From NCBI RefSeq assembly GCF_964019765.1, contig NZ_OZ026461.1, positions 372,001 through 436,000 of the forward strand: a DNA stretch of 64,000 bases, written 5' to 3'. Made by a program: the position numbers and the translations under genes. Under the pieces are notes generated by a model that saw only the letters and a list, made by a program, of their open reading frames with translations, did no database searches and had not been told where the DNA came from. The DNA comes from Spiroplasma endosymbiont of Panorpa germanica. Lineage in GTDB: Bacteria; Bacillota_I; Bacilli_A; Mycoplasmatales; Mycoplasmataceae. Shown piece after piece: positions 53,740 through 64,000 of this stretch (its first letter is position 1; every line of letters starts with the position of its first letter).

Positions 53740-55140
53740 ATGGGCTTAAACGTAAAAACAATCGAAACATTTGAAGAGTTTAAAAATTACCTATTCAGAT
53801 ACTTAGAAAAAAACGATAATGAAATTTCTCAAGAAGAAATAATCGAGGTTATCACTAAAAAGTTTATCGATATTGAAGAAGAAGAAATTGAAATATTAAT
53901 GAAAGAACTAACAGATAGAAACGTAATATTCACAGATGAAGAAATTGATGAAGAAGAGTTAGAGGAGGCTTTAAATAGCGCAGAAGAGGAAAGCGAAGAC
54001 TCAAAAAATTTAGAATCAGAGTTTAAGGAGAGAAGCAAAACTCAAAAGGAATTAAAAAAGACTGCCGGTATGTCAACTACTGTAAAATACAGAGTTGGGG
54101 GTATCAGTAATGAAACAAAGATTCAAGATATCATAAAAGCTTATTTTAACCAAATCGGTTCATCAAAAATTCTAACAAAAGATGAAGAGGTTTTTTATGC
54201 AAAAATGCTTGAAAGCGATGATGAAGAAGAAGTGAAAGCTGGGCGTGATAAATTAATTACCTCGAACTTAAAACTTGTTATTTCGGTTGCGAGAAAACAT
54301 TTGAATAGAGGTCTTGATTTTGCTGACTTGATCGAAGAGGGTAATATTGGATTAATGAAAGCTGTGGACAAGTTTGACTATAAAAAAGGTTTCAAGTTTT
54401 CTACTTATGCGACATGATGAATTCGCCAAGCAATTACAAGAGCCATTGCTGACCAAGCTCGTACAATTAGGATTCCAGTTCACATGGTTGAAACCATCAA
54501 CAAGCTAACTCGTATTGAACGTCAACTAACTCAAGAATTTGGTAGGGAACCAACTTCAAAAGAAATAGCAGAAAAATACGGGAACGGCATAACTGCAGCA
54601 AAAGTAATTGAAATTAAAAAGTTGTCAATTGAACCAGTTAGTTTAGAAAAACCTTTTGGTGATGAAGACGATACTCATTTTGGTGATTTTGTTGAAGATA
54701 AAGATATTTCTTCACCAGATGAATATGCTGAAAAAGAATCATTGAGAGAAGTTATTGATGAAGTCTTTTTAGAAATACTAGCACCACGCGAGGAAAAAGT
54801 TGTTAGAATGCGATTTGGAATACTGCCAACAAAGCTAAGAACTTTAATTAGACTCGCGGAAGAATGTGATGATGATAGTGTTGAAGAATTGAAAAATGCT
54901 GTAATTAGTTTAGATATTCACTATGATACTCCAATTGAGAAAGTTCAAACTTACCGTAACAAGTGTATTCAAGTCCATCTATCAAAATATGATTCTCCAA
55001 AAACTCTTGAAGAAGTTGGTAAAGAATTGAAAGTTACTCGCGAACGTATTCGACAAATCGAAGCTAAAACAATAAGAAAATTTAAACCAACTGCTGCAAA
55101 TCCTAAGTCTAAAGTCTTGAGAGACTTCTTTAAAGGCTAA
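53740..55140 (+). CDS. sigA: Primary sigma factor SigA with an unusual insertion in region 4
   Basis: 466 residues. Acidic region 1.1-like N terminus; region 1.2/2 (~150-250) with the core-binding and -10 recognition helix ([36 protein letters not shown], both Trp coded by TGA TGA); region 3; region 4.1 ending in [10 protein letters not shown] and region 4.2 helix-turn-helix [26 protein letters not shown]. Between 4.1 and 4.2, where other bacteria have about six residues, there are ~60 extra residues (about 360-419). It starts one base after the dnaG stop. trmK follows one base after its stop. Confidence 0.95.
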
Positions 55141-55141
55141 A

Positions 55142-55834
55142 ATGAAATTTTTAACCCCAAGACTTATTAAAATTGCAAGTTTAATAAAAGATGATGATGA
55201 AATTGTGGCAGACATTGGAACTGATCATGCTTATTTACCAATTTATTTAGCTAAAGGACATAAAGTAAAATTTGTTTACGCAAGTGATATTAACAAAAAC
55301 CCATTCAAAGTAGCGAAAGAGAATGTAAAAAACTTTGGGGTTTCTGATTCAATTGAAGTAATTAATAGTCCAGGTCTGAGTTGAACTTTAGAAAGGGATA
55401 ATTTAATTATTGATTGTTGTGTAATTTCGGGAATGGGAAGTACAACAATTTTGGATATTTTAAAGCTTGATAATGATAAAATTAATTCTTACATAATCTC
55501 TTCTAACACTTTGGTTGGACCTATTAGACAATGGGTAAAAGAACAAAAATACTTTATTGAACAAGAAGTTCTAGTTGAAGATAATAATATAATTTATGAA
55601 ATCATAAAAATAAACAAATTTGCTGGTATTAAAATAAAAAAACATAGTCAAATATATTTTGGACCAATTCTATTAAAAAATATTGACAAGCTTTTCGTAG
55701 AAAAATGAGTCAAAGAAAAAGAGAAAATAAATAAGATCTTAATAAACTTACCAAGTAGGGATAAAAAAATAAAACCTTTGAAAAAGAATCTAAAATTAAT
55801 AAACAAATTTATAAATAAGGAAATGAGCGAGTAG
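55142..55834 (+). CDS. trmK: tRNA (adenine22-N1)-methyltransferase TrmK
   Basis: 230 residues. SAM-binding Rossmann motif VADIGTDHAYLPIYL (~residues 21-35), ASDINKNPF, and the family's VISGMGSTTILDIL; C-terminal ~60 residues are a basic coiled coil. It methylates A22 of tRNAs in Firmicutes. The position directly after sigA is conserved in Bacillus. Two TGA codons encode Trp. The next gene begins on the base after its stop. Confidence 0.92.
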
Positions 55835-56620
55835 ATGAAAACCACCAAAATAATTAATTACTTAAATGAAAAATTCAGCCCAGATTTGGCTGCAGATTGA
55901 GATGCCTCAGGTTTTCAAATTCAGGAAACTTTTAATAATCCAGAAAATGAAGAAATTGAAAAGTTAATGATATGTTTGGATGTGACAAACGAGGCATTGA
56001 AATTTGCCATTCATGAAGGAATAAAATTTATTATTTCACGTCATCCTTTTATATTTAATTCAATCGAACAAGAACTACAAAATCCAGCGAAGAGTGAGAT
56101 GATTAAAGAAATTATTGAGAATAACATTCAAATTTTTACTATTCATACAAATTATGATGCTTCAGAAAATCAAAGTCTTACTAAATTAATAAAAAATGAG
56201 TTTGATATTTTGGAAATAAAAAGAGTTGGAGAATCGAGTGAAGGGTTTGAATTTATTTTCAAAAAAGAACTAGCAATAAAAAATCTTCTTGAAAAATTAA
56301 AAATAATTTTTAATGTTGAAGATTTAAGAATAACTAGAGACACTGACATTGATAGAAAAATTTCAAACTTTTTCATTTGTACTGGAGCAGGTAGTCAAAC
56401 TATGTTTTTTGAAAAAATGCAAAATCAAGTTTTTGTCACTGGTGAAGGAAAATGAAATGAAGTAATTTTTGCCCAGGACAATAGTAATGACTTAATTTTA
56501 TTGGGTCACTACATGGAAAATTATTTTGTTAAAGATATTGCCGATAAATTAAACAAAGAGTTTAACAAAAGTTTTAAAATCGTCGAGTTTGATGTAAAAA
56601 ATGGATGAAAAAAATTTTAG
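55835..56620 (+). CDS. Nif3-like dinuclear metal-centre protein
   Basis: 261 residues, typical of the hexameric Nif3/YbgI/YqfO family without the PII-like insert. Conserved elements: ADWDASGFQI start, LDVTNEAL, ISRHPFIF, IHTNYDAS and the C-terminal GHYMEN. The family's first metal ligand pair is His-His (HHP); here it is Arg-His, so one ligand is replaced. Function in bacteria is uncertain (GTP cyclohydrolase-like fold). Conserved Firmicutes neighbour of trmK. Its end overlaps the end of ispH on the opposite strand by four bases. Confidence 0.87.
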
Positions 56621-57486
56621 AGTGCCTCTAAAAATTTAATTACATCTAATTGAATAATACTTGGTGTACTAGCTCCCGCTGTTACAGCAACGTTATATAC
56701 ATTATTTAAAATTTCTGGCTTGATATCATTTTTTGATTGGATCAATAATGATCTTATGCCTTTTTTTTGACCAATTTCTACTAACTTTTTGGAGTTATTG
56801 CTGCTTTTATCCCCAACTACAAAAAGCAAGTCAATTTCTTTTGGATTAAGTTTTTGAATTGCCTCTTGTCTTTCTAACGTAGCATCGCATAAGTCGTTTT
56901 TTATTTTAGCCTCAGGGAATTTATTTCTAATTTTATTAAAAATAATTTCTGTATCAATTTTTGATAGAGTAGTTTGATTTGTTACCAATATCTTATTAGA
57001 ATTAGTTATCATTATTTTATCAATATCATCAGGTTTAGTAACAAGAGTAATATCTTTGCTAATGCTTGTCAAAGCGATCGTTTCAGGATGATTTTCCTTA
57101 CCAACAAAAATTATATTTCAGCCATCATTTAAATGATCGATAATTAATTCCTCAGTTTTTAATACTCACTCACATTTTGTATCAACAACAATTAAATTCT
57201 TATTGATTGCAAAATCGATCACTTTTTTATCTGTTCCATGAGCTGAAAAAATCACAACTGAGTTATTTTCAACCTGATTTATCAATTCCAAACGGCTAAT
57301 TATAGAATCATCTAGAAAAATAATTCCCAAATCAATAAATTCCTTTATAACAATACTGTTATGAACAATTTTCCCTATCATATAGATTTTTTTGTCTGGA
57401 TATTTTTTAATTGTTTCTTTTGCTGTTTTAATCGATTTAACAACTCCTAGACAAAAACCTCTGGGAGTCACTCTTATCACTTTCAT
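56617..57486 (-). CDS. ispH: 4-hydroxy-3-methylbut-2-enyl diphosphate reductase (IspH/LytB)
   Basis: 289 residues on the - strand. The three iron-sulfur cysteines are present: RGFCLGV (Cys12), DTKCEW and DLCDATLERQEAI. AHGT and the C-terminal TAGASTP are also conserved. IspH makes isopentenyl and dimethylallyl diphosphate in the last step of the MEP pathway. Several usual residues around Cys2 are altered (DTKCEW instead of DATCP). Two TGA codons encode Trp, splitting the frame under the standard code. No other MEP gene is in the window. Possible divergent promoter with TATAAT at 57541 on the + side for the next gene. Confidence 0.9.
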
Positions 57487-57575
57487 TAGGTCACGTCCTT
57501 ATTTATTAAATAATTTTACTTTAAAAAAGTAGGAAAAACATATAATTTTACTTTAAAATAGAATAAGAGGTAGTT

Positions 57576-58244
57576 ATGTTTAGAAAAATAGTCGAAGAAA
57601 TAAGATTAAATAAGAAAATTTCTCAAATTTTTTGACTTTTTTTGACTTTGATGGTTATGCTTATAATTTTAATTATCACCTGAACAGCTTCAAGTGGTTT
57701 TGAAAAAGGGGAAAGTGGTTTTAAATTACTTTCTGGAGGAATTTATTTTTTATTTGTAAATGATGCAAGTCGAGCAAGTCGAGCATTTATTATATCTGGA
57801 GCAATTTTAGCATTTTTTCCTATGGTATTAATTTTCCCGATCTTTTATTTCAAGCTAACAAATTATTTAATAAACTTTAAAATTAAAAAGTACTTTCCAC
57901 ATGCATTGAACTTTTCGAGATGAAGCAAGATGATTCACTTAATTATTTTGATACTAATATTTTTTATAATTGGTACTATAATCACTATTTCTAATGGGGG
58001 ATCATTAAAACCAACAGTAAGTTTCAAAGTAATTCTTTGAACTTTTGATATTTATGACATTCAAAGACATAGAGCGGGGATTGGGATGTTGATGGTTTAT
58101 GTTGGTGCATTGCTTCCCTCGATTATACTTTTATTTTGATGTCTTTCCCTTTCTTTATCAGTTTGCTTTGAGAAACTTGGTAAGTACAGAGAATCTAAAA
58201 AAATTGAAAAAAATAAAAAAAACGAAAAAAATGATATCATTTAA
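57576..58244 (+). CDS. Four-helix membrane protein, unknown
   Basis: 222 residues with about four membrane segments (~20-38, ~70-93, ~118-138, ~170-200) and a Lys/Asn-rich cytoplasmic tail. Five TGA-coded Trp. A 9-base tandem duplication (GCAAGTCGA twice, near 57768) gives the repeated residues ASRASRA. AGAGG before ATG; candidate -10 TATAAT at 57541-57546. No family recognised. Ends 13 bases before tRNA-Ser. Confidence 0.65.
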
Positions 58245-58257
58245 CTATATATGTAAT

Positions 58258-58345
58258 GGAAAGTTGTCAGAGTGGCCGAATGAGGCGGTCTCGAAAACCG
58301 TTGTTTGTAAAAGAACCCAGGGTTCGAATCCCTGACTTTCCGCCA
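58258..58345 (+). tRNA. tRNA-Ser, anticodon CGA
   Basis: Acceptor GGAAAGT/ACTTTCC, anticodon stem GCGGT/ACCGT with loop CTCGAAA giving CGA (reads UCG), the long variable arm of class-II tRNAs, T arm CAGGG-TTCGAAT-CCCTG and encoded CCA. It starts only 13 bases after the previous gene; a TATATA at 58246-58251 may be its -10. Confidence 0.93.
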
Positions 58346-58373
58346 TTAAATAAATACAAAAAGGGGGGGTGTG

Positions 58374-59360
58374 ATGAGAAAGTTAGTCTTGAGTTTTATG
58401 AGTTCTACATTTATTTTTGCTACAACCACGGCTACTATATCTTGTTATTTTAACCCCTCAGATAAAATGACTGATGCTGAGAAAATAGCATCAATAAAAA
58501 ACATGTCTCAAAAAGATTTGTCGATAGCCGATTTTGACTTTCCAACTTATTTTTCAGCTGAATTACAAAGACAAATAGATGATAATTTCTCTGAATTTTT
58601 TTCCGATAATAAAATTGATGAAAAGACTCAGTTAGCTATGTCAACTAATGGTTCCACAGGAATTATTGCAAATGAAGCATTTGTACAATTAGGAAAAAAG
58701 AATAAAAAATTTTCCTGAATGTTCCAAAAAACTCGTCAGCAAGGTGAGCGTTTTGGATTCAATAACTTTAGTGTTGATAACTTATATAGTTCTTTTGGAA
58801 AAATGTTTGTTGATGAAAAGGATTGAGTTGTTAATGTTACATTTCTTAACGAGGAATTAAAGCCTTGACTTTTAACTTCTGAAATTTTTGTTCTCGAAGA
58901 TGAGGATAAATTAGATAAATTTTCAAATTCTAAAAACGAACATCAATTGGTCGATATTTTGGATCCGCTTGAAGAACCAGAAGTTCCTGAAGAACCAGAA
59001 GATCTAGTTTATTACAATGTTGACTTGTCTAAACTTGAAAGTTATCCAAAATATTTGCGTTTCAATATTCTTGGTAAAGTTATTTATGATAATAATAATG
59101 AAGTTATTGTTGAAGAGTCAAATTCAGAAGCTCTAGTTTACAACGAAAAAGGAGTTTTACTTAAAAAAGGTGAGACTTTTTTCAAGGAAGGATATGGACC
59201 GGTTTTTCAGGGAATGATAACTTCAAGTATTGCTCTAAGATTAGAAGATTATTCTTTTGAAGATGAAAATTACTACGAAATTTCACCTATGTCCTTGGAT
59301 TACACTATTTCAGTTTTTGACTTTTGAAATAATGTCTCAGATTTTAACGAATCACTTTAG
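58374..59360 (+). CDS. Predicted surface lipoprotein
   Basis: 328 residues. The N terminus has RK, a hydrophobic stretch and a lipobox-like TIS-Cys24, so it should be lipid-modified and exposed. The mature part is acidic, with a Pro/Glu motif (EEPEVPEEPED, ~residues 199-209) and no known domain. ATG 58374 chosen for the AAGGGGGGGT site; GTG 58371 is just upstream. Three or more TGA codons encode Trp. It lies directly after tRNA-Ser and is closed by a hairpin at 59350. Such lipoproteins in mollicutes often serve binding or antigenic roles; none can be assigned. Confidence 0.7.
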
Positions 59361-59371
59361 GGTGATTTTTT
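59350..59371 (+). terminator. Terminator after the lipoprotein gene
   Basis: Stem AATCAC / GTGATT with a six-base loop and six T; the 5' arm is inside the last codons of the gene. Confidence 0.65.
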
Positions 59372-59404
59372 CTATTACCTATATTTCTTTAACCCGCTCA
59401 AATG

Positions 59405-59413
59405 TGCTATAAT
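59405..59413 (+). promoter_or_regulatory. Extended -10 promoter of the helicase gene
   Basis: TGCTATAAT at 59405-59413 (TGn-TATAAT). No good -35. Expected start near 59420, 18 bases before the ATG. Confidence 0.6.
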
Positions 59414-59437
59414 TTATCAAGTTAAAGAGGTGTGAAA

Positions 59438-60805
59438 ATGAGTTTTGATAAGTTTGGTTTTAAAAAATTTATAAATGATGCTTTGGTTGAAATAAATTTC
59501 AAAGAACCAACTTCAATTCAAAATTTAGTAATTCCTAAAATTAAGAAACATGCAAATATTGTTGCGCAAGCACATACTGGTACGGGTAAAACTCATGCCT
59601 TTTTATTGCCTATTTTGAATAACATAGATACCAGTTTAGAAATCACTCAAGCAGTAATTTTAACCCCAACAAGAGAGTTGGCCCGCCAGATTTATCAAAA
59701 TACTGTTGAAATAACCAATTTTAACAAGAAGATTTCAAAATCAATGTTGATAGGTGGTCAAGATATTCAAAAGCAAAAAGAGCAATTAACGAAACACCAA
59801 CCAATGATTGTAATTGGAACTCCTTCAAGGTTAAAGGAATTATATGAAATAGGCGCTTTAAAAATAACTACAACAACATTTGTTGTAATTGATGAATTCG
59901 ATATGATTTTTGATTTAGGTTTCATTGATGAGATTGATTTTTTACTTTCAAAAATGAAAGAGAGTGTAAATATTTCGTTATTTTCAGCCACATTGCCAAA
60001 TGATTTAAAACCATTCCTGATGAAATACTTGAACAATGCATTACTAATTGATGATTCTAAAAATAAGCCCTCGAACAAAAATGTTGAGCATATATTAATA
60101 TGAACTAAAAATCGTGAAAATCAAGTCATATTCAATAATTTAATTAACTCAATTAACCCTTACATCGTTATTATATTTGTGAATCGTAAAGATCAAGTTA
60201 GTATGGTAAATGAATGATTTAATAAATTGGGGATTACAAATGTTGGGGAATTGCACGCAGGTTTAGATCCGCGAACACGAGCCAGCATGCAAAAAAGAGT
60301 TCAAAATAATGAATTCAAATATATTATTGCAACCGATATGGCTGCAAGAGGTTTAGATATAAATGGTGTAAGTCATATTATTTCAATTGATTTACCAAAT
60401 GATTTATCATACTACATTCACAGAAGCGGGAGAACAGGAAGAAGTAATCTTACGGGAAAATCTTTTGTGCTTCACAATTCTGATAATCAAAATTCAATTG
60501 AGCAATTGCAAAAATCCGGTATTGAGTTTAAGAATTATAAGTTTATACAAAACACACTTGAAGAAATTAATCCTAAAAATAAGAAACCTAAATTCTATAA
60601 CCCAAATTCAGCTGGAGAGATTGCTTCTAAAAAAGTAGTTGCAAAATACAAAAACGAAAAAGTTAAACCAAACTACAAGAAAAAACGTAAAGCAGAATTA
60701 CTAGAGATTAAAAGAAAAATCCGCCGTGACCATATTAAGGAAAACATTTCAAAAATTAAAAAAGAAAAATATCAAAAGCGCCGCGAAGATATTTTTGATA
60801 ATTAA
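59438..60805 (+). CDS. DEAD-box RNA helicase
   Basis: 455 residues. Q motif (EPTSIQ), motif I AHTGTGKT, Ia PTRELARQ, motif II as VIDEFD instead of the usual DEAD, motif III SAT, and in domain 2 ATDMAARGLDI and HRSGRTGR. C-terminal ~80 residues are very Lys/Arg-rich, as in RNA-binding tails of CshA/CshB-type helicases that act in cold adaptation, ribosome assembly and mRNA decay. ATG 59438 chosen for GAGGTG; GTG 59432 is also in frame. Two TGA codons (Trp) occur at ~224 and ~262. Confidence 0.92.
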
Positions 60806-60831
60806 GATAACAGAAAAATGAGGTAAATTTG

Positions 60832-62319
60832 ATGAATATCAGTGAACGAATTAAAAAATTAATAGAGCAGATTTCTTTTGAAGTTTACGAAAAAGAAGAA
60901 ATTTTTAAATTGGCTATTTTGGCAATGCTTGGAGGGGAATCTATTTTCCTTTTAGGTAAGCCTGGGATTGCCAAATCTTTAATTTCACGAAGAGTAAAAT
61001 TTGCATTAAAAGATGGAAAAAACTTTGAATATTTAATGTCAAAATTTTCAACTCCAGAAGAAATTTATGGACCAATAAACATTAAAGAATTACAAGAAGG
61101 TCGTTATGTAAGAGTAATAGACGACTATCTACCGACAGCTAATGTTGGATTTTTAGACGAAATTTGAAAAGCTGGACCAAGTATTCAAAATACACTTTTA
61201 ACTATCATTAACGAGAAAATTTTTAGAAACGGTGGTCGCGATGTTAAAGTTCCTTTGAATCTATTAATATCAGCTTCCAATGAGCTACCAACTCCAGGAG
61301 AGGGGCTAGAGGCTTTATACGATCGTTTTATAATTAGATACATAGCTGAGGGTTTAAAATCAAAAGATAATTTTGAGCAATTGCTTGCCGGAGAATCTTC
61401 TCTTGATGTTGTGGTTGATCCTGAACTACAACTAACAAGTGATGAGTTGAACAATTGAAAAAAGCAAATTCGTCAAGTAAAGCTATCTCGTGAAACGTTA
61501 GATTTTATTCACTACTTTAGAAATAAACTTATTCAAGCAACTTCAGGTAAATCATATATTTCTGATCGACGTTGAAAAAAAATCTCAGGTTTAATCAAAA
61601 CAAGCGCCTTTTTTAATGGTCGTGAAGAAACTGATCTACCAGATTTATTTTGTATCCCTTATTGTATTTGAGATAATGAAAATGAAGAAAAGGAATACCG
61701 AAATATTTTTAACGCAGCTTTTTTAGAAAATTTTGGTCAAGATTTTAGAGGACAAAAAAATCAACTTTTAAATCAAGTAGATGCCTTAGCATTGCAAATA
61801 AATCAAGTTGAATCTCAATACTTAAGATTAACCACATATGACTCACCATATAAAAGTAAAACGCAAGGTACGTACTATCGTATTTTAAATCCAGAGGCTC
61901 AAGATATGGCTAAGTACTTATTTATTTCAGCTCGTGATTGAAATAAACTAGCAGCAATACCGGGAACAATGATGGAATTGCCAATTTTCTTTGGTTCAAG
62001 CGAAACCAAGTATGAAGGCAGCAGAATTTCTAAAGTTCAATATCATAAAGCAAATCAAATTATGTTAATTGATGAAAAGAAAAAATTATTCTTAGAAAAT
62101 GACAATGCTGGTGAGTACAATAAAGAGACTATCAAATTGAATCAAAAAATGTCAGAATTAGAAAACAATGTTAAAAGCATTAGTCTTAACATGTACAAAA
62201 CTTACAAAAAATATACAAAAATGGATTGCATATTTTTTGATGAAAGCTATAATAAACAAATTGCTTTAGCATTTGACATTGAGCCAACTGAGGCAATTGA
62301 AGAAGAAGTAACACAATAA
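60832..62319 (+). CDS. MoxR/RavA-type AAA+ ATPase
   Basis: 495 residues. AAA+ core with Walker A GKPGIAKS (residues 42-49), EEIYGPINIKEL (pre-sensor), GFLDEIWKAGPSIQNTLL (Walker B) and SNELPTPGEGLEALYDRF (sensor and arginine finger). The long C-terminal helical part (~310-495) matches the RavA layout, including a coiled segment near the end. RavA-type ATPases remodel proteins together with a von Willebrand A partner, which is the next gene. GAGGT before ATG 60832; TTG 60829 is adjacent. Five TGA codons encode Trp. Confidence 0.87.
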
Positions 62320-62338
62320 TTAACAAGTGAGGTGCAAA

Positions 62339-63946
62339 ATGAAACAAGATGTTTTAATTAATAATGATTTATTTTTAAGTGAATTGAATAAATTAAAACT
62401 TGAAGATCTTGATAATCAATTTTTTAGAGAATTTAAATCTAGAAATAAGCATGTTGCCGAACAGTTCGATCAAAAAATTAGCGGATTTTACGACGAGATT
62501 AATAAAAATGTCGCAAGTGTAATTAAATTACCAGAAAAAATCAAAGAGGAGATTGCCTACTTTCATTATATGGGTTTAAAACTTACCTCGCTTAATATAG
62601 GAGAGAAATTAAGCATTATTAATAAAAAATTACAAACTTTAGAATCAATAATGACAAATAGCGCCAACCTTATTAATAATAAATTAATTAAAAGTGAAAT
62701 TTCTACAGAAGTCGCTTATAATGAATTTGTTACTAAGTGAACATTTATGTTAACTAAAAGAATTGTGGATTATCGTTTGAAATCTGTGCAAGAATTGCGT
62801 TTTAATTATTTGGTTAATATTTATGATTTAATTAATAACTATACAAATTTTAGTAAAGCTCAAAAAATGCTGAAAGAAACATTTCACGATTTAACACCAG
62901 TTGGAGAAAGTGAAGTTCTGGGAAATTTAGACACTATTAACAAATTTTCTGACTATCTATACAAAGACCGCTCAATTTTAAAAATTGCTGAAATTCTTGG
63001 TCGTTTAAATGGAGAAGATGATAAATTTGAAATTAATATTACTCAAAAAATTTCTTATTATGAAACTGAGGTTAAACTCCCATATAATCCCGAAGAAATT
63101 GTCGGGATAACCGAGTCCAAAGATTTAGAACATGTTCTACCAGCAGAATTAGGCTACTTATTTAATCCGTTACTACAAACCATTTTTTATAAGAAATTCT
63201 CAGAAAACAAGCTCCAAACCTTTTTATTCCATAGTAAGGAAAAAATCACAGAGGAAGAATATGTTGATGTTGAATACGAATCCCCAATCCCTTTGAAACA
63301 AGGTCGTTTTATCATTTGTGTGGACACAAGTCTATCTATGGAGGGTTCGGGGGAATTCATTGCTAAGGCCCTTGTTTTGGCTATTTGTAAGGTTGCTCTA
63401 AAAGAAAAACGCGATGTTTTAATTATTAATTTCTCTGATCATGAAATTGAAGAAATTGAGATTGATCCGCACAACTTTCCGATTCAAAAGATTCTAAAAT
63501 TCTTGGCAAAGTCCTTTTATGGAGAAACCAACGCCGTGCCCGCTTTTATGATGGCCATTAAAAAAATGCACAAAGAGAAGTGAAAACGCGGTGACTTGCT
63601 AGTTATTTCTGACTTTATGTTAAAAGACATGCCAGATGAAATTCGTCAAAAAGTAAGGGACCTAAAAGATTCGTATAATCGTTTTCATTCCATATTTATT
63701 GGAAATACTCCAAATAAAAGCTTGCTAGATATTTTTGATAATAATATGTATTATGATCCAGACGACCCAAAAGCTAGTGAGCAGATTGTTAAGTCCTTAA
63801 ATGAGACTCTTAGAGGTTTGGATAAAGTAAGTGACGAAAAAATCATGGAAATGGAAAAAATTAATGAGGTTAATAACGAACTTAGGGAAAAGGCTAAATC
63901 CAAAAAAGTAGTTAAAGGTAGAAAGGGTAAAGATAATGGAAATTAA
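62339..63946 (+). CDS. VWA-domain (ViaA-like) partner of the MoxR ATPase
   Basis: 535 residues. A helical N-terminal ~310 residues is followed by a C-terminal von Willebrand A domain: the metal (MIDAS) site DTSLSMEG starts at Asp329, the threonine-loop region is FYGETNAVPAF, and DLLVISDFML follows. The tail is Lys-rich. In Escherichia coli ViaA activates RavA. Ribosome site GAGGTG; the gene starts 19 bases after moxR, so co-expression is sure. Two TGA codons encode Trp. A further gene starts within its last codons. Confidence 0.85.
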
Positions 63947-64000
63947 AGAAAGATCAAATAGGATATTGATAGTGTTAAATCCAGAGGAAAATATTAAAGA
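63936..64000 (+). CDS. Start of an unknown gene (cut by window edge)
   Basis: Begins at ATG 63936, eleven bases inside the end of the VWA gene, with AAAGGGT as ribosome site. Only 21 codons are seen (MEIKERSNRILIVLNPEENI...), too few to name a family. Overlap suggests it belongs to the MoxR-VWA operon. Confidence 0.5.
   Translation, partial: MEIKERSNRILIVLNPEENIK

Noticed and set aside
57763-57786. Tandem 9-base duplication in the membrane protein gene at 57.8 kb as a mobile or regulatory repeat
   Set aside because: Only two copies, in frame, coding ASRASRA; best explained as a small replication slip.

Overview
The window is a dense, AT-rich stretch of chromosome from a wall-less bacterium of the class Mollicutes. 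UGA is read as tryptophan: nearly every conserved gene here (trmFO, obg, clpB, dnaK, era, glyS, lon, sigA, ispH) becomes full length only if in-frame TGA codons are translated, and all genes end in TAA or TAG. Low GC, strong GGAGG-type ribosome sites, occasional GTG/TTG starts and the gene repertoire (Lon, trigger factor, RecO, IspH, MoxR/VWA pair, DUF3196- and DUF2779-type proteins) point to the Spiroplasma/Mesoplasma/Entomoplasma/mycoides side of the class; the genus cannot be fixed from the sequence alone. Genes lie almost entirely on the + strand; only a DUF192 gene and ispH are on the - strand. No insertion sequence, prophage, CRISPR array or rRNA operon is visible, and no gene-free stretch exceeds 300 bases (the longest is about 286 bases, before tig).

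Layout. 1-3.8 kb: rbgA end, rnhB running in frame into a phosphohexomutase, then a small SSB-like gene overlapping a degenerate dprA. 3.9-6.3 kb: ABC exporter plus small membrane protein. 6.5-8.8 kb: trmFO, tRNA-Arg and a helical-repeat protein. 8.8-14.7 kb: zinc-ribbon-like protein, obg, nadE, three uncharacterised genes, hemW. 14.7-21.8 kb: complete heat-shock cluster clpB-hrcA-grpE-dnaK-dnaJ with CIRCE operators before clpB and before hrcA; a third CIRCE precedes lon at 37.4 kb, so HrcA probably controls chaperones and the main ATP-dependent protease together. 21.8-30.9 kb: large disordered protein, mnmA, a two-nuclease (RecB-like plus DEDD-like) protein, fmt, an ECF-S/HAD fusion, efp and an Asp23-like protein. 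31.0-35.8 kb: four consecutive lysine/glutamate-rich proteins of unknown function. 36.1-43.1 kb: tig, lon, rarA, a PH-like tail-anchored protein, DUF192 protein, DJ-1 family protein. 43.1-45.5 kb: C39 peptidase-containing ABC exporter, apparently starting with ATT, and a small partner membrane protein.

45.5-56.6 kb is the classical Firmicutes order ybeY-dgkA-cdd-era-recO-glyS-dnaG-sigA-trmK-nif3, interrupted between cdd and era by two polytopic membrane proteins. SigA carries an insertion of about 60 residues between regions 4.1 and 4.2. 56.6-64 kb: ispH on the - strand, a membrane protein, tRNA-Ser(CGA), a lipoprotein, a DEAD-box helicase and a MoxR AAA+/VWA pair followed by the start of another gene.

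The strongest leads for something undescribed are the C39 exporter pair with no visible precursor peptide, the ECF-S/HAD fusion, the block of four charged coiled-coil proteins, the RNase HII/phosphohexomutase continuous frame, the sigma-factor insertion and the dual-nuclease protein.
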